Assembly: GCA_907165065.1 (NCBI GenBank)
Contig: OU015540.1
Location: 4,448,001-4,512,000 of the forward strand
Direction: 5' to 3'
DNA: 64,000 nt
Source: Caprimulgus europaeus
Taxonomy: Eukaryota; Chordata; Aves; Caprimulgiformes; Caprimulgidae
The notes under the pieces are model-generated. The model saw only the letters and a program-made list of their open reading frames with translations. It ran no database searches and had not been told where the DNA came from. The translations under genes were made by a program, and so were the position numbers. Below, piece after piece: positions 1 through 13,700 of this stretch; within the stretch, counting starts at the first letter, position 1; each line of letters begins with the position of its first letter.

Positions 1-3000
1 GACACCCAGAGCTCTGCCTCCTCATGTTTTTTGGTGTTGATCTTGCAGTCTGTTACATCAGGACCCACCAACCACTTTGGATGCATAAACCAATATTTAA
101 AAGGTACCCAAGTTTACCAGTCAGAAAGCACTGCACAAGCTCAGTGGACTTCTTAGGTATTTGCTACCTGTCCTAGACACATGCAATTGTAAGACAACCA
201 AGACCTTCACCACCCAAAACACTGTGGACTAAGCTCTACAGCATATTTAGCTTTCATACTTTTCTTTCTTTAAAGTTGGAATCCTGACATGGATATCCTA
301 GCCAAGAGTCTGCAACCTCAGGAAACTCCTAGATCCATAGGGTCTGAAGGAAAGACACACAAAACAAAGCTGGTATTGCGTTGGTTACATGTGAGAGAGG
401 CTCCTGTGCTCTGGTGTGCTATTAAGAAAAAGGAGAGGAAAGAATCTGTACAGAAAGCAAATGAGATAATTCCTCTCCCTTTTCATTAACACTGCCAGCT
501 CAAAAGCACATGATTTTTCTTTTTTAAACCACATTTCCATTTGGATAGGGAAAGGAAAGCTGGATCATCCACATCTAACCAGCAGTAAGGTGAAGCTTGA
601 TCTGTTAAACACTTCTGGTTACAGTGCCCCTTGGCTCTGACTACAGAACACCCAGACACTGCCTGCTCAGACACTTATTAGAGCTAGAAGGAGCTCAAAC
701 TAAATTAGCACATGTCAGAAGAATTGATATGGAGCTGAGTGCTAGTAGAGATCCAGCCTGAATAAGAAAAGCAGCTGGAGGTAACTGTCAAATCTCAAAG
801 ACTGGTTTAACAAGCACCTAACCAGTCTATAACCCTTCTGTTACCCCACAGCACCAGAGTGCAGCCCCCCCAAGAACACAGTTGAACACACTCGCCAAGG
901 TCCATGCTCTGCAAATGCTGCAAAACCTTCTGTCGATAGCAGACACTAATTACTACACATGGGCCAGTAATAAGACTTTATTTCCACAGCATAAGAAGCA
1001 AATTCAAGTAGTTTCCTGTTCTTTACCAACATCCTGTTGCCACATCTACTCCTCCAGGAAACTGCAACACCGAGCAAGAGAATTTGGCATCCCACAGAAC
1101 AGCTCTGACGCCAAATGGCTATCGGAGCACAGTTACTAGGAGCTTGCTTACAAAGAAAACAGTCACATTAATCTGGTTGTCATTTATGTTTTCAGTTATT
1201 CAGTACAAGGCTGTGTGATCCATTTTCTGAAGGAGGGGAAAAAAAAAAAAAGGCAAAAAAGCATTATTTTGATTTGTTACCAGAAGTCAAAACAGACACT
1301 CTGCAGTGAGGATGTTCACACAGCTGGCACCAAAACAACTAAGATATGAATTACTACAGATTTCATCATTTTTATTCCTGTTTTTGTAAAAGCAAAGACT
1401 CTCACACTCATTCATCCCCTAGATTTATATGAAAACACCACAGTACCAACTGGAAGAATTCCACAGTCAGCTAACGTGTCATGACTGAAAGTTTGTTAAC
1501 ACAAAGAAGTTACACCAGCACAACCTGAATCTACATTTAAGCCTTTATAACTGAGACTCTGCACAAGAATGCACAAGACAAGTGTAGCATGTTCTGGTTA
1601 GATTAATCTTTTCATAATCAACACATCAGCTAAACTGAACCAAGCTTGGTTTAAAAGAGAATATAAGAGAACAGACATGGAGTTTTGCATAGCATTAGTT
1701 TATGTTCACAACCTGACTTGGAGCACTGCTATTTTTGAATCAACAAATCGAGTACTGGTTTCACATAATGAAAGTTTCCTTAAATGTTTTAATAGAACTC
1801 ATGACAAATTGAGCTCCTTAGCCAAAAATTATTACTTGACATAAATTCCATAATTAGAAATCAAGTAATCCTTTATCACCATCTCGCTGTGCAACAAAAA
1901 AAACCTGCTCTCAAAGACAGCCTTTGAAATCAACTAAGAGTATGAAAAATCCAAGACAAAGCACTAAGACAGCAAATCTTTAAAGAGTTTCTAGCGAGAG
2001 TCAAACCACCATCCACAAGTCGCAGCAGAGCAAAGCAAACTATGCATTTCAAACACGGAACAAACACCAGAAATTATTGCAAATGCAGATGATGCAATAT
2101 TCAAGAAGCAAAACTACACGAGGAGTTATCGGAGTCAACACAGAGATGCAGTATTTCAGAAACAACCAGTTCTGTACTCGTGGTTATGTGGTCACAGCAC
2201 TTCCTTAGTCTGTGTACGCAGGGCTCGCTGTTCCCTCCGAGATGTAAGGATACCCGCGCTCATACACACCGTGATGCCATCACTCTAACCACAAGAATGG
2301 AGGCCGAGTGGTTGGTGAGGTCATCAAAACACTGCCATTCTCTGTGTAGATCTCTGTTTTTCTAGCTCATGTCTAATTTTTTATACTTTAATTAATGCCT
2401 CGAGTTGCTGGCTAACAGACTGTACAATCCCCCTTAGAAAGGGAAATGAAAAGACTCTTGGATCCAGCTCTCGATTTTCTCCTTGGTTACTAAACCCCGA
2501 CTGCAGAGACACCTCCACTTCCCAAATGCTGAAGTGAACAGAAAGATTAATGCACGCATAAAATTTCGCAGGATCAGCACCTTGATATGTGCCTGGAGTG
2601 CTGGATTATTTATTTTTGTCAAGTTTGCTAAGGGCCTAGGAAAATCCCATTATAAATTAAGCAGTATGCTCTTAATAAAACTTCCCATGCACAGTAAGTT
2701 TTCAATTTATAATGCAGCTTATATACATAATACATTTTTAAACTTCAACTCCATGTTTAAATTTAATATATCCACACATTTATTTCCCTTGTACTTTATG
2801 CTCAAACTAAAAAACTCCTCCATTCATTTCTTCCATTTCCTAAATACTAAAAGAATTACAAGTTTAAAAACTTATTTTTACGCTGAGAAATCTTGTCCTG
2901 AAAGTATCCACTGACACTGAAAAACAGAAACTTAAGGCTCCATTAATGGCACTACTGCAAAAATACAAAATGGCCACAGAAACAATAAGCAAATATCCCA

Positions 3001-3922
3001 TGAAATATTCACAGACAAGCACCATTTTCCAATCTATTGAGCTCCCAGTTCAGAAAGCTAAAGTGCTATTATCAGGCTACGCTCAATCAACACTTGCAGT
3101 TTTTAGTCAATAGGACTTTTGTACTTAGAAGCATTTGAAAACCTGACCCATAATTGCTTAAAATTCAAGTTAGCAAGCTTAACTTTCAACTGTTTCAGTT
3201 CCTTCAGTTCGGGGGAGCAGGGCAGGCTGGGGGGAATAAATAAATGCTTATTTTAGTTACTGGAAGTCTCTAACTTGTTATTCTCACTTTTTATAAAAAT
3301 TGAGTCTATTTTGAAAATAATAAAGAAAAAGCTAAAAATTCAGTGTTAACCCGATCCTGTAAACACCTGAGTACACAGTAAATCTGAAAAAAATTACTGT
3401 CTTCAACAGAAAAAAAAAAGTACTCCAGTTAATGGTTCCTGCTGTATCTTACATTTTTGTTTGTATCACCGAGTTTTAAAAATCTAGTGCATATCCCAGA
3501 TATTCTTGAGTTTCTCCCTTTTCTAACAGAAAAATAGCCAGACATTTATCTACAGATTTCCAGCTCCCACTAGCACAGCTGAAAAAGAGTTTCTAGCAAC
3601 CCTTTATTTGATTTAAAGCACTTATTTTTGAATAATAAAGTACTTCCTTAAGTTCATCTTAATTTGTATTTGTAGTGCCTACTCTAGTGTGGCACTCATG
3701 TTAATTAAATAGATTAAGGGGTCTTCAGCTGTACTGCAGGCCCTCCACTCTTCCACTCTAACTGTCATTAACCTCTAGGAAATGCCCTTCTTGTTGGTCA
3801 TTACTGTTTAATTTTACTTCACAGTTATATCATCACATATGTGAAAGGGAATATTTCCATAACAATACAGCTGTGCAATACAATACTCCCATGCAGCAGT
3901 TAAATTCTGGTTACAGCAGATT

Positions 3923-3947
3923 ACACACACACACACACACACACACA
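3923..3947. repeat. (AC)12 microsatellite
   Basis: An uninterrupted AC dinucleotide run of about 12 units inside FOXK1 intron 1. It is likely to be length-polymorphic. Confidence 0.95.
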
Positions 3948-6464
3948 ATGTCGATGGAGGAAGTCAGATGAAACTTTTCAAAGGCCCTTGAACAGCTCTG
4001 TTGTGTTAGGAGGTACGTACAGACTTCAAGGAAGTCTCAGAAACTCTTCCTCTTTCCGCCCTTCCCCATCCCTCCTGACAAAATCTTCTGTAAATTTTTA
4101 GGAATGGTTACTTCTAAACTTAGAGGGCTTCTAACAGAGAAGTTTTATACAGAAAAAGTGAAGTGAGGAGAAACCTCAGAAATAGAATCTGAGAGAGCAA
4201 GATCTATTTTTTTAACAAATAGTACGAATCCCATCTGAAAGACACACCTTTCCCTGGAACCCTCTGCTTCCATTCACGATCTCACCATGCACAAGCATCT
4301 CTTGCCTGTAATCTACCAGCAGCAGTGACTGCATTGCTCCAAGAGAAATAATAGGACTTGGTATATTTCTGCTCTTACAGGTGGGGCTGGGTGGAAAGAA
4401 AGGGGAAAACTATTCAAAAAATCGGTTCTTAGATTACCAGCAAGAGCTCCCCACATCACAAGGACCTCCCATCCAAACCATTGAATGGAATGGCCCTTAA
4501 TTCCTGAGATTTAATATAAATTGCACATTCTGCTGATACATGGAGAACGTGTGGCTGAATCAAACAGGACAGTAGTGTTACTGTAAAATAATATTCAGGA
4601 AAAAATTATAGTTTGTACTGAAAAGTCTGTGTAGTGAGACTTATCTTCACTTTGTCCTATTTTTGATGATATTAGTTGGCTAGCAGTAAGCATACAGGCT
4701 TCTCTACAGAAAAGAAATGGCACCAACAAGTGCTGTGTTTGTTTATTGGGGGCAAGGAAGAGGAATATATGTATTTGTGTGCGTGTATGGGGAGGGGTGA
4801 CCAGGGAACTGTCTGTTTTTTCAAAAGAGTGGAGATAAAAGTGGACAAGAGAACAGTCAAAAGCCTCAGTGAAGACTCTGTATATCAAGCTTCAACAGGA
4901 TTTTTTTTCCTGGTCTGGTTAGAAGTCCTTGACTGGCCAGTAGAAGGCAAGGAGTTGTTTACCTGTTCCAAGCAAGGGGGCAAATTCCTTTAGATTGATG
5001 CAAAACATTTTCCTACTCTAGAAGTCAGAAAGGGAGGAGCACTAAGTTTATTTATGTAGCTCAAACAGCGGCCAAGCAAAGAGGATGTCTTATTGTGCAG
5101 AGTTCATAACTGAACACTAAACTCCTCCCTTTAAAGCGATGAGGGAGGAAAATTGCCATTCCCACTCCACGAGTCACGAGTAAATGGAAGAAGAGAGAAG
5201 TAAGCAACCAAGTCACTGCTTGAGAGAGTTTCTGAGCACAATGCTTATGATTAACCAACTGAAGAAACAGAATGACAGGGAGGAGAAAGCTCACACAGAT
5301 AAACCCAGAGCCAGAGGGAACGACAACAGAAATGCCCTGGGCTTCGGGTGGTCTTGTTTTACAAAGCAAGACTAATTAAACAGACACTAAAGGACATCTC
5401 TTTTAGAAAATGAAACATGTTACAAACCAAAATGCCTCAGAGAGCAAGCAGCTAGGGAGTTATAACTAAATTACTAAGTACAAAATGAAGCAGCCTGCAG
5501 AGGAAATGAGTAATTAAAAAATCCTCCCCTGAGCAACAGGCTGGCGAGAGAGGGATAACTCCAGGACCCTGGTGCTGGAGGTAAACGGTACCAAAGCCAA
5601 AAACTGCGAGATGAAACCAGATGTTTTATACAAACAACAAAAAGCTTAGTGAAACATCACAGAAATCCAATCTCCTGCCTTTACAGTGTGTTTTCACTCA
5701 GAGATGCCATTAGACACAGTCTGCCTGGTACGACCTGAAGAGATGCACGCCGGAATTACATCACCCACCACTACCACGCTGCTGCCCCAGGAGTGAAGCA
5801 CTGCAGTCGTTGGACAGTGCTCAGCAACCATAAACAACGTTTTCAGAGGAAGAAACAGATAAATGACAACCTCATTCTTCTTTCTGCAAGAGAGTTTATT
5901 GAAAACACAGCACGATTCCCACAGTACGACACCACCTCCCTGCTTGCACAAGAAAACTCTCCTGCAGCCCTCTCCCCTTCCTCAACAAAGCAGAGACACC
6001 TTGGGCAGCTGCTCTCCAGGGCTCCTGGTGAGCAACATCACCCCTGGCCTGGCCCAACTCCATCTTTTTTCTGTTATCCCAGAGATACACAAGGAACAAC
6101 ACCCAACTTGCCAACCCTAAAATAAGCACTCTGCCAAAGTCGTTTTCCAACTTTTTCCACTAGATCTTTTCCAGGGAAGACAAGGCCTGGGTGTAGCATA
6201 ATTTAGCCCATTGACAAGTCCTTTTTCTCTCATTTACCTTTTGGAACCCCTTAAGGGCTATCAGCTCAACACCAGCCTGTGGGCAGGCAAGCATGGAGGA
6301 CAATGACCATGGTGGACACCTTTCTGGAGGAGCACCCTAGGGTGAGGGGCTTACATTGCTTCTCCAGACATGGTTCCCTCAGAGGGAGCAGCCGCAGCCC
6401 TGATGAACATCATCTTCTTCCTCAGCCATGGATGACAACAAAGCTGGGAAGGCAAGGACATCCC

Positions 6465-6765
6465 TCACTGATGTCGGTGGACATGCTGCTTGGTCACCAG
6501 GTAGACATCTCTCACTGCTACCTCAGGATGTCCATCGGGCAGGGGGTCACTGTTGTTGCACAGAGGGTCCCTTACCCACTGGGACGTACTTCAAGCAAGT
6601 GGCCCCTTGCCATCCCCTCAGGCTCTCTGTGGGCTGGGAGGATCCCTTACTCTCCTCTTCATCAGAGGTGGCCCCTCACCATCACCTCAGACCCCCTGTG
6701 AGCTGGTGGGATCCGTCACCCTCAACTTCAGGAGAGGCAGCCCCTCCCTATCACCTCAGGACCTT
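6465..6765. repeat. 68-bp-period minisatellite in FOXK1 intron 1
   Basis: Imperfect tandem units recur about every 68 bp. The block GTGGCCCC starts near 6600 and 6668, and a variant (GCAGCCCC) starts near 6737. Each is followed by a CATCNCCTCAGG-like segment and then a GGATCC(C/G)T(T/C)A-like segment. An earlier, more diverged unit with GGGTCCCTTAC lies near 6565, and a still weaker one may start near 6465. The array sits just inside intron 1 beside the CpG island, and its units leave several frames open by chance. Confidence 0.65.
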
Positions 6766-6769
6766 CTCC

Positions 6770-7750
<981 letters not shown>

Positions 7751-10700
7751 CACCCTTCCACCCGGCAGAAAAGCCGCTCTGTCGGCTCCGTGAATTGAAT
7801 CGCCTCAGAAACTGACACAGGAGAGGTGCCCCCACCCCAAAACTGTCCCCGCTCAGGGCTTTCTGTGGGGCAGGGGCACATCCACCCCACAGCCGGGCCC
7901 CGAGGCATCACCCGCGTGTCCATACACGGCTGCTGTGTCTGCAAACTGACTGAGGCCGGGCGAGACGGCGGTTCTTGCCCCTTCACAGCATTGTGGCAAA
8001 ACCCCAACCCAGTGTCAGGCGGGCATTTAATTGCCACACGATTTTAATGACCCTGGACTGCTTGCAAAGGCTTGCTGAAGGGGGAGGTTCAGCCCAGGTA
8101 CACAGAGGAGTCAGTCTAAAACACCTTAATACACTTCTATAGGGTTTATATATATACACACTCATACATATATATAGATATATACTCATCTATTTATCTA
8201 TCTATCTAGATATATACTCATCTATCTCTCTATATACTCATATAGTGTTTTTATACTCATTTAACCTTATATTCCTACAGTTTTTCATTATAAGGGAGTG
8301 TGTGCAGATTATTCAGCTTGTACTACATTATTTCTTCAAATAACTTATATATATATTTATACTATATATGTTACTTATATGAATGATAAAGATCACGTTC
8401 TTTGCAACAGAGCCATGGATGTGGCTCATATATACTCTGTACTGCTTAGATTATCCAGATTAAACAGGTAAAACTTTTCTATATAGGTGAGCTGGTGATA
8501 CTTTGCAGAATCCCGGTTTGTGAAGTGACCAGAAAATACAGTGAGTTTGAGAATCTTGGGAGAGGGAGCAGCCGTAATTGCTTATTGCTTCAGCTCGTGT
8601 GGGGAATGCGGCAGCTCGCAGTGAGGCTGATCAACAGCATACAGGAGATGAGGAAAAAAAATCCTGTAACTGGTCAAAAGTGCAGAGCAAATTTCAGCTA
8701 TGAAGACTGTAATTAAATGAGCTGGAATTGGTCCAGGACCACAAGGTTAACATCCAAGTTCCTGGAACATCTTCCCTGAGATGTTTAATGACTGCTGAGC
8801 AGTTGAGACCCGAGTCAGACATCTCACCCGAGACATCATCTTCAGTAAAAGTGCTCTTTGCCACTACAGTTCAATACCAACCGAGAGGAAGAAAGAACAG
8901 TACCGTCTAACAAAACACCGATACCACTTCCTACGCAGCAGTGTCTGCTCTCCAGTGAGACTCTGGCTCAGAAAAAGGTTGCAGTCCCCAGGGCAGGAAA
9001 GGGAGGAAATGAATCCATGGAGGGGGCATGGGAAGGAGAGAGGTGGTCTCAAGAAGTGGCTACCCCTGAGGCATGGAATTAAATCACAGCCAAAATAGTG
9101 CTCTCGGACAGCAAGGAACTAATAAGCGAGGTCGTGGCACACAGCAGTGACATAACTTGGGCCCCAGTGGGGAGCTGCTCTGCTCACACTCGTCTGCATG
9201 AGCTTCTCTCCTGCACCAAATTGCTCAGCATCAGCAAACGCTCATAGCCAGAATGTAAAATGTGGCCACCTGGTAGGTGAGAGCCAGCGTTGCGGGAGAG
9301 CTAGCTCAGGCCTTTTGCCCATTTGCACCACTATGAGAGTGCTGTTAAGTGTCCTTAAAAAGGGACCTAAGCTGGTAGGCAGGTGTGTGGGAGCAGGTGA
9401 GGTGAGACATGGTATCAGAGCACCATTGGACCTGTTAAAAAAAAAGAAAAGAAAAAAGAAAGCAGCTCCAGAGAGATTTTAGTTCATGTCTAAGGCTTTT
9501 CTAAAACCCAAAATCATATCATTTAACCAGAAAGATCCTGAAAGAATCAGCAATAGGGTGAGGCTGTTACCAGCCGTTGGCAGTAAATGTTTCCATGGCT
9601 GCATGGGAAAACGCACTGCGGGCAGGAGCCAACCCCGCATGGGCAGGAGCGGGGTGGTGGTTCTCAACACAGGAGTTGCAGGCAGCCCTGTGGACTCGTC
9701 TGATGTGGGGCCAAGAGGCGTGTCACTGCCAGGGCTGGGTCCCATTACCTCTCCCACACTGGATACAGGCTACGGATTTCTGCAGCTCCAGTCAGGGAAT
9801 AACCCGAGGGCTGGCACATGAGGCCAACTGCAAAGATCCTTACGCTGCTCAGAGGCTTCCTGAGCACTTGGGGCAAACCCAGCACAGCCTCCCTGCTCCT
9901 GGTCTGCTGGGAATGTCAATGGGCATGTCCCCATGTGTCACAGTCACTGCAGCCACCGCTGCACAAATCGGTGAGATTATTCTTCTAACAAGTCTTTTTC
10001 TTTCTGTCTGGAAATGTCTTCTGAGTAGAATTTGCTGCTTAAGCCACCACTGCTGCTGAGATAAATCCCAGCTTCATGCAAAATGTGATCAAGCGGTGTA
10101 GAGAAACAGGATTCCTCCAAGCTGCCTGATGGGTTGTGCTTAGCATCGTGTCTCACCAGCCCGTCCGCCTGCGGCATCCATTCCCTAAGCTCCTTGCGCT
10201 GTGAGGAACAGAGTGCTCTGCTCGGCAGCCTCCAACACGCTGCTCAGCTCTAATCCACCCCACAACAGCATCAAACCAAGGGCCCTTCAGACAAGGAAAC
10301 ACTTTGTGCTCCTTCAGTCAACTAATCCTGCTTAAAGTCAAGCTGACTGCCCGAGTGTAAATGCCTGATGTGAATGCACTCAAAATTGTTTGAATTAAAT
10401 TAATCTCATCCCATATGGCTGGATTGACTTTAAAGTGGTTCATTTTCCTCGGCAGGGTTTTAGACGGATCTGTCTGCAGGTGTGGCCAAACTTCCTGACT
10501 CTCCAGGTTGCCTACCAAAATATTCAGATGCCTGGGAGCTTCCAGCCCAGGTACTGTGGGCTGTGGGAAGCTGAGGTGGGGAGCAGCCCCAATGGGAGCT
10601 GGGGTTGATGGGGTGGGGGGATAGCACAGTCCTTGTGCCACCCCTGCCCTGTGCCCAGGCACTGGTGCAACACTTAGAAGGCACCTTGGCCATCCCCAGC

Positions 10701-13700
10701 TGTCTGAACTGGCCAGCTGTGGGCTCGCTCCATGCAGGACTGTGCTCAGGCACTAGCACAGTGTGACACTGAGACCCTGTACAAGCGTAAGTGCCTGTGC
10801 ACATGCAGAAATAATCCCTCCTGGCACTTTGTAGAGGCACCTTGAGCCATTTCAAGATGCTGCCCTGCCGCGCCACATCTGTGTGATAGGACAACCTGAA
10901 CCCGGAGGAGAAACTAAACATTCAAACAAAGCAGCTGGGAAGGGGACAACGAGAGCACAAAGTAGCTGGGACAGAGTCAGCATTACTCAGAAAGTGGTGC
11001 AAAACCTGACTGTCCTTTGTCAAATATTTGTTTGTCGGCGTGTCATCGCTGACTGTCTCAGTACAGCACTATACAGCAGGAATCTGGTTTGTGCTATCAG
11101 TTGTGGGCGAATGAATGTAATGGGTTGTTCTGGTCACCCAGATACCACTGCATTGGGCAAACACAAATCTTACAAAAACAGTGATAAAAGGGTACATTTC
11201 TGCATTTATCTGCTGACTGGCATCTGCTTAAAAGCACTTAGTTTCTCTAAGTGAAATGCTGCATTTCTGTAATACTTCATACAGCTGTTGCTCGCTGTTC
11301 TGATGCATGAGACTGAATACATATTTATCAAGCCCCAATTCAGCAAAGAAACTGCCCGGCTCCAACACCACAGGAAATCTGTTCTACCCCCCCAGACCAA
11401 ACTGTAATTGAAAAGCAGCTTTGACAGAAAGGAACGATGTGAGCTGCACGCTGGGCGTGAGCTGCTTGATGCATTTACCCAGCAGCTAGACAACACATCG
11501 ATGCTCACAATGAAAGCTAGACTAATGCGCACAGCTCTGACCCGGGGAAGGAGGAGGAGAAGAGTGAAGGAAAGCAATTACGTTAAGGAAAAGAAACTCT
11601 ACTGTCTCTATGCATGCCCAGTCCAGCATTTCTCCTCAGCACAGTGCCAATCTGATGGCTTTAAGGGCAACAGGGCTTCCACTGATGTGAAGCGTGCATC
11701 ATTAGCAAGTGAGCGGAGACTTCAGGACCTGCATCACACAAATATTTAGATAAAATACAAAAGAAGCGGGCAGTGTTCCCTCAAATTCCTGCACAGCTCC
11801 TCACAACCCTTTTCCCTTTCCCTTCCCTCAGCCATCAAGTAGGTTTTAAACACTGTTGTGGTTTTTGTCCAGACTGATTTGAAGCGATGTAAGCGATGTG
11901 CGCTGTATCTGTGGAGCTACCTTCCCCAAGGCACCCGCGCTCCGGAGTGGCTTCACTTCTTTCTCCAGCTGGGTGGGTTTTAATTCTGCTTTCTGTCTCA
12001 GGGAAATCATAGTGCTGCCATATAGGAGCAAAAAAGGGTTTGCACTTACATGCATTTGGTGGGATTTTCTTCTTAACCAAGCAGCAGCAAGAATTTAAAT
12101 AAAATTCATTGTATTGAAACATGCTCGGGAGTGTGATTATATGTCACACACATGCACACTCACCGTGTCTAATCCAGCTTCCTATGGGATTTATACCTGT
12201 TTTTTCAATTCTGTTGTATGACTTGTGCTTTTAACCCTGATCCTTACATCTCTTCAGCAATGTTCCTCAGCCCTGACCTGGAGCAGCACGTGTAAATCTG
12301 CCTGCCTGCCTGCAGAGACTGCATCCAGGGATCTCTGACCAGGAGGGGACCTGCCATGCTCGCAGTGGCATTGAGGATGTGACCTGACACTGAGGGTCTG
12401 GAGAGCACAGCAGAGCCCTGATCCCATCTGGGACACCTATAAATATCCCTCCTCAATCAGAACAGCTTTACCAATCTTTCACAGCGGCTCTGAGCCAGGT
12501 TTTAATCCAGATGGCCTGATAAGAAAGGGTTTGCTTGTGGAGGAGGTGATACAGTGATAGAGGAATTCTTTCTTTTCCCCCACAGCTTTTAATCAGCAGA
12601 AGGTTTAAGAAAACAATGCCAGACAAGTCAGAAATGTGGTGGGAGCACTCATGGTCCTGAAAGCTCACAAAGCTGCAAACCCATCATTTTTTTCCTAATG
12701 CCAATAGGTTGTTATGCTGAGGGGAGCAGTATCAGAGACAGAAAAAGACACACAGACAGCAGGATCTAGCACAAGGTGGGCATCACTTAAACCCTGCTCA
12801 GGCAAGGCTGCCTCCTGCAAGGTGCTGCGTGCTTCATGCTGGGTGCTGAGCAGCAGCCTCAATGCCTGGTGAGATGAGACTAAATGAGAAGCTGCATCTG
12901 TTAGCTCCCTCCCAGGAGCAGCACAGCCTGGAAAGATTATTCTTTGTGTAGTAATGAATTTTTTCATTTTTAAATCAGCTGCGATCCTGTTTACTGTAAA
13001 CTGCAGTATGGTGGAAATGTTTCTATCACAGTTTATTTAGATTTCACAGGGATTTTTATCAAATCACACTTACGAAGAATATATTTTCACAGTAAGTTCT
13101 CTGAAATACAATAAAGATCTAGGAACATCTGATGCCCAGACTCTGCCATTCCCTAAGATATTATATGATCTGCTCATTCCCTATGCAGAAATTCTGTCAC
13201 TTTTCTATAATCTATGCCAGAAACTGTCTGATGTATGATAGCCCATTTTGGAAAGCCTTGAACAAGACCATTTGTTGTCAAGATAATTTTACATTTCATG
13301 GGTTGCAGTTAAAATAATTCATAAAATTTACACTGGTGTGTGTGCTTTGAGCTTTAAACCTGCTTAGCTAACTTTCTTTCAATCTGGCTTGAAACTTAGA
13401 CCTCAGTGAAATACATAACACAAGGCAGGTCTGAACTATTTGCTTAGGTCATTTTTGAATGATGTTATTTTCTCACTTTCCACTGATGCGAATAGAGAAA
13501 AAAAAAACCAAAACCCACATACTTTTCAACAGCTAAAACCGACTGAACCAATAAGTACAAAATCTGATATGAACACGAAGCATTTCAGCCCAAAAGGAAT
13601 ACGGTTTTTGACTTTTATGAGCAACTGTAGGATATACTGCCTGTCACTACTGAAAACAAGCTGCATGCGTTGTCTGGAGGGTGGCAGCAGCTGATTTTCA

